Source: Ensifer adhaerens
GTDB lineage: Bacteria > Pseudomonadota > Alphaproteobacteria > Rhizobiales > Rhizobiaceae
DNA length: 64,000 bases
Direction: 5' to 3'
Assembly: GCF_002007205.1 (NCBI RefSeq)
Contig: NZ_LAZS01000006.1
Coordinates: 434,001 to 498,000 of the forward strand
Positions 58,303 to 64,000 of this stretch are shown in pieces; positions within the stretch are counted from its first letter, which is position 1; each line of letters begins with the position of its first letter. Both the position numbers and the translations under genes were made by a program. Under the pieces are notes generated by a model. It saw only the letters and a program-made list of their open reading frames with translations, was not told the DNA's origin and searched no databases.

Positions 58303-60402
58303 ATGCTCGACAAGCAGCAGGGCGCGCGACTTGCAAACCTTTGGGACGAGGCAAAGGCTGCCGGCATGAGCGAATCCGAGCGCCTGCTCTATCGCTCGAA
58401 CCTGCTCGGCTCCGACAAGCGCATCACCAATTACGGCGGCGGCAACACCTCGGCCAAGGTGATGGAGAAGGACCCGCTTGGCGGCGGCACGGTCGAGGTT
58501 CTCTGGGTCAAGGGGTCCGGCGGCGACGTCGGCACGATCAAGCTCGACGGCTTCGCCACCCTCTATATGGACAAGCTCAACGCGCTGAAGTCGATCTATC
58601 GCGGCGTCGCGTTCGAAGACGAGATGGTCGGCTACCTGCCGCATTGCACCTTCAACCTCAACCCGCGTGCAGCCTCGATCGACACGCCGCTGCATGCCTA
58701 TGTGCCGAAGAAGCATGTCGACCACATGCACCCCGACGCGATCATCGCGATTGCCGCGGCCAAGAACAGCCGCGAGCTGACGGCGAAGATCTTCGGCGAC
58801 GATATCGGCTGGCTGCCGTGGAAGCGCCCGGGCTACGAACTCGGGCTGTGGCTCGAAAAATTCTGCCTAGAAAACCCTGATGCCCGAGGCGTCGTGCTCG
58901 AAAGCCACGGTCTCTTCACCTGGGGCGACACGGCGAAAGTGGCTTACGAGACGACCGTCGAGATCATCAACAAGGCCATCGCCTGGTTCGAGGCCGAGAA
59001 CACCAAACCCGCCTTCGGCGGCGCGGTGAAGCCGACGCTCGACGCTGCCGCCCGCGCCGACGTCGCTCGCAAGCTGATGCCGGTCATCCGCGGTCTGATC
59101 AGCGCTGACGAGAAGAAGGTCGGGCATTTCGACGACAGCCAGGCGGTGCTCGATTTTGTCACATCGCGTGACCTTAAGCCGCTCGCAGCCCTTGGGACGA
59201 GCTGCCCCGACCACTTTCTGCGCACCAAGATTCGGCCTCTGGTGATCGATTTCGACCCGGCCAATCCCGATGTCGACAGGACGCTCGCTGCCCTTCCCGA
59301 AGCAATCGCCGCCTATCGTGCCGACTACGCGGCCTATTACGAGCGCTGCAAGCACGCCGACAGCCCTGCCATGCGCGACCCGAACGCGGTCGTCTATCTG
59401 GTGCCCGGCGTCGGTATGATCACCTTTGCCAAGGACAAGGCGACCGCCCGCATCTCCGGCGAGTTCTATGTCAACGCCATCAACGTCATGCGTGGCGCCT
59501 CGGGCGTGTCGACCTATGTCGGGCTGCCGGAACAGGAAGCCTTCGACATCGAATACTGGCTGCTTGAGGAAGCAAAGCTGCAGCGCATGCCGAAACCGAA
59601 GAGCCTGGCCGGCCGCATCGCGCTCGTCACCGGCGGCGCCGGCGGTATCGGCAAGGCGACGGCCAACCGGTTGATGCAGGAAGGTGCCTGCGTGGTGCTT
59701 GCCGATATCGACGAGACCGCGCTTGCGGCTGCCGAAGCTGAACTTTCGGCCCGCTACGGCAAGGACTTCGTGCGCTCGATCAGCATGAACGTCACCAGCG
59801 AAGCAGCGGTCGAAAACGGTTTCGCCGATGCGCTGCTCGCCTTCGGCGGCCTCGACATTCTCGTGTCGAATGCCGGCCTTGCCTCGTCGGCCGCGATCGA
59901 GGACACAACGCTCGCGCTCTGGACCAAGAACATCGACATCCTGACGACCGGCTATTTCCTCGTCTCGCGCGAGGCCTTCCGCATCTTCCGGCAACAGAAG
60001 GCCGGCGGCAACGTCGTCTTCGTCGCCTCCAAGAACGGTCTGGCCGCCTCTCCCGGCGCATCTGCCTATTGCACCGCCAAGGCGGCCGAGATCCACCTCG
60101 CCCGCTGCCTGGCGCTCGAAGGGGCTGGCGCGCAGATCCGCGTCAACGTCGTGAACCCCGACGCGGTGTTGCGCGGCTCGAAGATCTGGACTGGCGAGTG
60201 GAAGGAACAGCGCGCCGCCGCCTACAAGATGGATGTGGACGATCTGGAAGCGCATTATCGCGAGCGTTCGATGCTGAAGCTCAGCGTCTTCCCCGAGGAT
60301 ATCGCCGAGGCGATCTACTTCCTTGCCTCCGACATGTCGGCGAAATCGACCGGCAACATCATCAATGTCGACGCGGGCAACGCCCAGTCCTTCACCCGCT
60401 GA
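58303..60402 (+). CDS. rhaD: Fused rhamnulose-1-phosphate aldolase / lactaldehyde dehydrogenase RhaD
   Basis: RhaD (699 aa) is a two-domain enzyme. Residues 1-430 are a class II aldolase (YGGGNTSAKVMEKDPLGGGT; metal-binding His in HVDHMHPDAIIAIAA) that splits rhamnulose-1-phosphate to DHAP and L-lactaldehyde. Residues 440-699 are a short-chain dehydrogenase with the NAD loop RIALVTGGAGGIGKATANRL and the YxxxK site SAYCTAKAAEIHLARC, which oxidises lactaldehyde. A strong GGGAGGA site precedes the ATG. It is followed by rhaI after 14 bases. Confidence 0.95.
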   Translation: MLDKQQGARLANLWDEAKAAGMSESERLLYRSNLLGSDKRITNYGGGNTSAKVMEKDPLGGGTVEVLWVKGSGGDVGTIKLDGFATLYMDKLNALKSIYRGVAFEDEMVGYLPHCTFNLNPRAASIDTPLHAYVPKKHVDHMHPDAIIAIAAAKNSRELTAKIFGDDIGWLPWKRPGYELGLWLEKFCLENPDARGVVLESHGLFTWGDTAKVAYETTVEIINKAIAWFEAENTKPAFGGAVKPTLDAAARADVARKLMPVIRGLISADEKKVGHFDDSQAVLDFVTSRDLKPLAALGTSCPDHFLRTKIRPLVIDFDPANPDVDRTLAALPEAIAAYRADYAAYYERCKHADSPAMRDPNAVVYLVPGVGMITFAKDKATARISGEFYVNAINVMRGASGVSTYVGLPEQEAFDIEYWLLEEAKLQRMPKPKSLAGRIALVTGGAGGIGKATANRLMQEGACVVLADIDETALAAAEAELSARYGKDFVRSISMNVTSEAAVENGFADALLAFGGLDILVSNAGLASSAAIEDTTLALWTKNIDILTTGYFLVSREAFRIFRQQKAGGNVVFVASKNGLAASPGASAYCTAKAAEIHLARCLALEGAGAQIRVNVVNPDAVLRGSKIWTGEWKEQRAAAYKMDVDDLEAHYRERSMLKLSVFPEDIAEAIYFLASDMSAKSTGNIINVDAGNAQSFTR

Positions 60403-60416
60403 TCGAGGAGATTTTC

Positions 60417-61712
60417 ATGACGACGACCATGATCAGTCAGGCGACCGTCGAGGCCGAGAACGAAAGCCGGCTCACCGCACTTCGCCGGGATTATGAGAGC
60501 CTCGGCGAAAGGCTCAGCCGGCGCGGCATCGCGATCGACGAGATCAAGCGGAAGGTCGCCGCCTACGGTGTTGCCGTCCCTTCCTGGGGTGTCGGCACCG
60601 GCGGCACGCGCTTTGCCCGCTTCCCCGGCAAGGGCGAACCACGCAACATCTTCGACAAGCTCGAAGATTGCGCAATCATCCAGCAATTGACCCGGGCGAC
60701 GCCGACCGTCTCGCTGCATATCCCCTGGGACAAGGTGAGCGACATTTCCGAACTAAAAGAGAAGGGCACGTCGCTCGGCCTCGGTTTCGATGCGATGAAC
60801 TCCAACACCTTCTCAGACGCGCCGGGCCAGGAACATTCCTACAAGTTCGGTTCGCTATCGCATGTCGATGCCGCCACCCGCGCTCAAGCGGTCGAACACA
60901 ATCTCGAATGCATCGAGATCGGCCGGCAGCTCGGATCGAAAGCGCTGACGGTGTGGGTCGGCGACGGTTCCAACTTCCCCGGCCAGAGCAATTTCACCCG
61001 CGCCTTCGAGCGTTATCTCGACGCGATGAAATCGGTCTATGCGGCGCTGCCGGAGGATTGGCGAGTCTTTACCGAACACAAGATGTTCGAGCCGGCCTTC
61101 TATTCGACCGTTGTCCAGGACTGGGGCACCAACTACCTGATCGCGCAGGAGCTCGGGCCCAAGGCCTTCTGCCTCGTCGACCTCGGCCACCATGCGCCGA
61201 ACGTCAATATCGAGATGATCGTTGCCCGCCTCATCCAGTTCGGCAAGCTCGGCGGCTTCCACTTCAACGATTCGAAATATGGTGACGACGATCTCGATAC
61301 CGGCTCGATCGATCCCTACCGGCTGTTCCTTGTCTTCAACGAACTGGTGGATGCGGAAACCCGCAGGGCCAAAGGATTCCAGCCGGCGCATATGCTCGAC
61401 CAGAGCCACAATGTCACCGACCCGATCGAGAGCCTGATGACGAGCGCAACCGAGGTCTGCCGCGCCTATGCCCAGGCGCTGATTGTCGACCGCCAGGCGC
61501 TCGCAGGCTACCAGGACGACAACGACGCGCTGATGGCGACCGAGACGCTGAAGGTAGCCTTCCGCACCGACGTCGAGCCTATTCTCGCGATGGCGCGGCT
61601 GGAAAGCGGTGGCGCGGTAGCGCCGGTCGCGACCTACCGCAAGAGTGGCTACCGCGCCAAGGTGGCAACCGAGCGTCCGGCCGTTGCCGGCGGCGGCGGC
61701 GGGATCGTCTGA
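60417..61712 (+). CDS. rhaI: L-rhamnose isomerase RhaI
   Basis: RhaI (431 aa) interconverts L-rhamnose and L-rhamnulose. It is a xylose-isomerase-like TIM barrel with metal ligands expected around FTEHKMFEPAFYSTVVQDWG, FCLVDLGHHAPNVNIEMIV and GGFHFNDSKYGDDDLDTGSI. The ATG at 60417 (GAGGAG nearby) is chosen although the frame is open to 60069, because the extra part is inside rhaD. This is the rhizobial isomerase type, unlike the enteric RhaA. Confidence 0.93.
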   Translation: MTTTMISQATVEAENESRLTALRRDYESLGERLSRRGIAIDEIKRKVAAYGVAVPSWGVGTGGTRFARFPGKGEPRNIFDKLEDCAIIQQLTRATPTVSLHIPWDKVSDISELKEKGTSLGLGFDAMNSNTFSDAPGQEHSYKFGSLSHVDAATRAQAVEHNLECIEIGRQLGSKALTVWVGDGSNFPGQSNFTRAFERYLDAMKSVYAALPEDWRVFTEHKMFEPAFYSTVVQDWGTNYLIAQELGPKAFCLVDLGHHAPNVNIEMIVARLIQFGKLGGFHFNDSKYGDDDLDTGSIDPYRLFLVFNELVDAETRRAKGFQPAHMLDQSHNVTDPIESLMTSATEVCRAYAQALIVDRQALAGYQDDNDALMATETLKVAFRTDVEPILAMARLESGGAVAPVATYRKSGYRAKVATERPAVAGGGGGIV

Positions 61713-61869
61713 AACCTGGTCCGCCGCGCCGCACTCCCATCCCGGGATTCGGCGCTGCAGCTGGCATCTAACGGCTCAAAAAAATCGCTGTGCGATGAAA
61801 TTGCCCCCTATCTGATTTCAATTCCTGATCTATCTTTCCCTTGGAGATTCAACGGAAAGGGACCCGTTC

Positions 61870-62124
61870 ATGGGCATTGAAAGCATTCTCGTCTTCCTCA
61901 TCGTCGGCGCGGTCGCCGGCTGGCTCGCCGGCCTCATCGTCAAGGGTGGCGGATTCGGCCTCGTCGGCAACATGGTCGTCGGCATCATCGGCGCCTTCAT
62001 CGCCGGCTTCCTGTTCCCGGCGATCGGTATCAGCCTTGGAACCGGCATTCTCTCGGCGATCCTGCACGCTACGATCGGCGCCGTCATTCTGCTGGTGCTC
62101 ATCCGCATCGTCAAACAGGCCTGA
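61870..62124 (+). CDS. GlsB/YeaQ/YmgE-family small membrane protein
   Basis: An 84 aa protein with three hydrophobic helices (residues 5-24, 30-52 and 58-80) and the Gly-rich family pattern GAVAGWLAGLIVKGGGFGLV. Family members are linked to general stress in enterics; the role here is unknown. It starts at ATG 61870, which follows GGAAAGG. It stands alone downstream of rhaI. Confidence 0.9.
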   Translation: MGIESILVFLIVGAVAGWLAGLIVKGGGFGLVGNMVVGIIGAFIAGFLFPAIGISLGTGILSAILHATIGAVILLVLIRIVKQA

Positions 62125-62266
62125 CCCATACCGTCAGCGGCAGCATCCTTCGCGCTTGGGACATCCCCGGGCCGTTCCATCTGGACGCGCGAAGGGGGCT
62201 GTAGCACTGTGATCTGCTGGACGGGTCACCGGGACCGGAAACGCACATTGCCAGACGGAGGCGAGC

Positions 62267-62455
62267 ATGGACGCGCTTTACACCGACAAGATCGAAACGG
62301 CGCTCAAGTCTTTCATCGCGGATCATCCGGGTATGCAGACACGGGACCAGGCGATCGTCGCAATCCTCGAGAACTGGTTCACCAGCCACGGCTACCTGCC
62401 GCCGCAGCAAGAGGGCCTGCGTCCGGAAGACCTTGACGCCTCCAATGACGACTGA
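62267..62455 (+). CDS. Small hypothetical protein
   Basis: A 62 aa acidic protein preceded by a strong GGAGG site. The middle (FIADHPGMQTRDQAIVAILE) is helical with a turn and resembles a short DNA-binding or adaptor helix pair, but I recognise no family. It ends in a polar tail (ASNDD). No membrane segment. Confidence 0.65.
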   Translation: MDALYTDKIETALKSFIADHPGMQTRDQAIVAILENWFTSHGYLPPQQEGLRPEDLDASNDD

Positions 62456-62543
62456 GAGATTTGCGCGCCGGCGCCGCGTGCCATCCCGGTCTGCGCGCCG
62501 GGGTTGATCACCATCGCCTTTCAAATAACGTGAACTGTTCGCC

Positions 62544-63005
62544 ATGAGCCTGACCTCCGTCAAAGACTTTTTCTCCCAGAACGCCCCCGACATCGACGTC
62601 ATCGAGCTTCAGCAGAGCACCGCCACGGTTGCGCTTGCGGCCGAGGGCCATGGCGTCGAGCCGGCGCAGATCGCCAAGACGCTGGCACTTCGGGTCGGAG
62701 ACGACGTGATCCTGATCGTCACGCGCGGCGACGCTCGCCTCGACAACAAGAAGTACAAGGCCCGCTTCGGCACCAAGGCCCGTATGCTCGGTTTCGACGA
62801 GGTGGAAGCGGAGACCGGGCATCCGGTTGGCGGCGTCTGCCCCTTTGGGCTTGCCAAGCCGCACAGCATCTATTGCGACCTGTCGCTGAAGGCCTACGAC
62901 ATCGTCGTGCCGGCCGCCGGCGCTACCAATGCGGCCGTGCACATCAGCCCCGCCCGCATCGCCGAGCTGACCGGCGCCGAGTGGATCGACGTATCGGAAG
63001 CGTAG
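62544..63005 (+). CDS. YbaK/ProX-type aminoacyl-tRNA deacylase domain protein
   Basis: A 153 aa protein of the YbaK/prolyl-tRNA editing family. Members hydrolyse mischarged tRNAs. The start is conserved in style (SLTSVKDFFSQNAPDIDVIE), the fold region has AKTLALRVGDDVILIVTRGD, and the family motif HPVGGVCPFG is present near residue 93. Stand-alone members vary in tRNA specificity; this cannot be told from the sequence. Confidence 0.92.
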   Translation: MSLTSVKDFFSQNAPDIDVIELQQSTATVALAAEGHGVEPAQIAKTLALRVGDDVILIVTRGDARLDNKKYKARFGTKARMLGFDEVEAETGHPVGGVCPFGLAKPHSIYCDLSLKAYDIVVPAAGATNAAVHISPARIAELTGAEWIDVSEA

Positions 63006-63125
63006 TTTGCCGTTGCGGATACGGGGCATGCCTTGGAATGGCCACAAAGCTTAACTGAAACCGCAAGCGCGCGCCGGCAGTGATTTGCCGGGTTGGTCCT
63101 TTCCGTTCCCAGGAGTCCGTCAAGC

Positions 63126-63512
63126 ATGAAGCTACTCGCGTACCCGCTCGTCTTCGCCGCCACATTTTCCCCGGCGCTGGCGATGGATCAGTCCCTGGTG
63201 CGCCAGTTCGAGAAGCTTGATCCCCAGACCCGCCTGGAGCAGCGCTGCGACACCGAAGCGATGGAGCGCATCAACGCCGACAAGTCGTCCTTCAAGCCGG
63301 ACAAGGTGATCGCCTATACCTTCGCCGAACCGGTCGTGAAGGAAGACAAGATGAAGGCGCCGGGCGCGGTGTTCCGCAGCAAGGGGGAATGGTACAAGCT
63401 GAAGTTCAAGTGCCGCACCGATGCGGAACACCTGGATGTCCTGTCTTTCGAGTACAAGATCGGCGAGCTCGTGCCGCACGAGAGCTGGGACGAGTTCTAC
63501 CTCTACCCCTGA
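63126..63512 (+). CDS. Secreted DUF930-like protein
   Basis: A 128 aa exported protein. The signal peptide covers residues 1-19 (KLLAYPLVFAATFSPALA). The mature part (FEKLDPQTRLEQRCDTEAME, then AEHLDVLSFEYKIGELVPHE) matches the DUF930-type rhizobial proteins with two cysteines. The ATG at 63126 has AGGAG upstream; the alternative start at 63093 would bury the signal peptide. Confidence 0.82.
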   Translation: MKLLAYPLVFAATFSPALAMDQSLVRQFEKLDPQTRLEQRCDTEAMERINADKSSFKPDKVIAYTFAEPVVKEDKMKAPGAVFRSKGEWYKLKFKCRTDAEHLDVLSFEYKIGELVPHESWDEFYLYP

Positions 63513-63552
63513 CGAGCGTCGAAGGACGCGGTGGCCTTGAGGGCGAAGAGCC

Positions 63553-63639
63553 CTAGAGGATGGCGACGAGAAAGAGCAGCGAGCAGAACGACAGCGCGGC
63601 CATGATGCTCATCAGCATCTTCATCATGTGCTCTGCCAT
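63553..63639 (-). CDS. Small membrane protein, 28 codons, unknown
   Basis: A 28 aa frame, AEHMMKMLMSIMAALSFCSL followed by LFLVAIL, almost wholly a hydrophobic helix, with an AAGGGTG ribosome-binding site 6 bases before the ATG. It is convergent with the DUF930 gene. A CtrA-like box lies 122 bases upstream. No family is recognised. Being short, it could be chance, but the hydrophobic pattern, start signal and isolation speak for it. Confidence 0.5.
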   Translation of the reverse strand: MAEHMMKMLMSIMAALSFCSLLFLVAIL

Positions 63640-64000
63640 ATCGTACACCCTTACATCAGCTCTATCGGAATGGACGAACGCGACGGCGTATCCCGTCCGG
63701 CAGCTCCAATCCGTCGGACAAGGAGCGGCGTGAGCCTGATCCGAGATTGCGCCCGCATGGTTAACAAAGCGTTAACCGCGTTCGACCGGCGCCGAGAGGG
63801 GCCGACATCACCTATCCAAGACAAGGCTCACACAAGATCGACGCGGAATAACGAATGTGCAGGGATAGGTTCCCTGCATGCGCGGTATCCCTGCGCCTTG
63901 CATGCAGCGCCAGGGCCTGGTGGTGCGGGCAACGGCAACGTCCGAAGAGACGGGAAACCGCACGAGAAAAGCACCATGGAGAGGCGCGTGAGCCAGGTTA
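63640..64000. other. Intergenic tail of the window
   Basis: The last 360 bases hold no long ORF. They include the CtrA-like box at 63761-63776 and a perfect hairpin TGCAGGGA / TCCCTGCA (63858-63878). An ATG at 63976 after a purine-rich run may start a gene beyond the edge, but too little is visible to call it. Confidence 0.5.
63761..63776. promoter_or_regulatory. CtrA-like box near the right end
   Basis: TTAA-N7-TTAAC, nearly the same sequence as the box at 17136 (both read GGTTAACAAA at the left). It could serve the 28-codon ORF to the left or a gene beyond the edge. Inferred from motif only. Confidence 0.5.

Noticed and set aside
62111-62602. Minus-strand 163-codon frame over the small genes
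   Set aside because: It is antisense to two plus-strand genes with good ribosome-binding sites and has no recognisable motif.

Overview
The window is chromosomal DNA of a Sinorhizobium/Ensifer-type alphaproteobacterium. It holds most of a rhizobial flagellar, motor and chemotaxis regulon (about 1-50,000), followed by an L-rhamnose catabolic locus (50,660-61,710) and a short tail of small genes. The assignment rests on gene content and order: the run icpA-cheS-cheY1-cheA-cheW-cheR-cheB-cheY2-cheD-cheT-fliF, the LuxR-type pair visN/visR, the orphan regulator rem, motB-motC-fliK(motD), the MotC chaperone gene motE and multiple flagellin genes are the arrangement known from Sinorhizobium meliloti. 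The split rhaRSTPQ(U/M)K / rhaDI layout is the one known from Rhizobium.

Layout, left to right. (1) 1-9,391, minus strand: export gate, hook and filament-control genes (flgE, flgK, flgL, flaF, flbT, flgD, fliQ, flhA, fliR, a FliJ-like gene, flgJ, and the first codons of a further gene). (2) 9,482-15,568, minus: rem, then a FliH-like gene, motB, motC, fliK and a lytic transglycosylase. (3) 16,021-19,364: three separately terminated flagellin genes, followed on the plus strand by a TPR/GT41 glycosyltransferase resembling the flagellin-modifying enzyme FlmG. (4) 21,819-31,563, minus: basal body, rod and ring genes and fliI. (5) 31,747-37,023, plus: motA, fliM, fliN, fliG, flhB and an unknown gene. 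(6) 37,131-38,630, minus: visR and visN. (7) 39,471-49,973, minus: fliF and the che operon headed by a soluble chemoreceptor. (8) 50,663-61,712: rhamnose ABC importer, kinase, mutarotase, repressor and the divergent rhaDI pair. (9) 61,870-64,000: a GlsB/YeaQ-like membrane protein, a YbaK-type deacylase, a secreted DUF930-like protein and small ORFs.

How it fits together. VisN/VisR would switch on rem, and Rem would switch on flagellin, motor and chemotaxis genes. Perfect TTAA-N7-TTAA boxes, the CtrA recognition pattern, lie upstream of rem and of two flagellin genes, suggesting direct cell-cycle input. CheA would phosphorylate CheY2 (motor) and CheY1 (sink), with CheS and CheT tuning phosphate flow. 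The rhamnose genes convert imported L-rhamnose through isomerase, kinase and a fused aldolase/dehydrogenase, under a DeoR-type repressor with a candidate inverted-repeat operator.

The points most worth follow-up are the FlmG-like gene, the 57-codon difference between two near-identical flagellins, the CtrA-like boxes, the receptor's globin domain without its heme-ligating histidine, divergent FliH/FliJ candidates, an FG-rich FliN extension, a RIME-like repeat and two untracked small membrane proteins. No tRNA, rRNA, CRISPR, transposase or phage gene was seen. All family assignments come from reading the translated sequence, without database searches.
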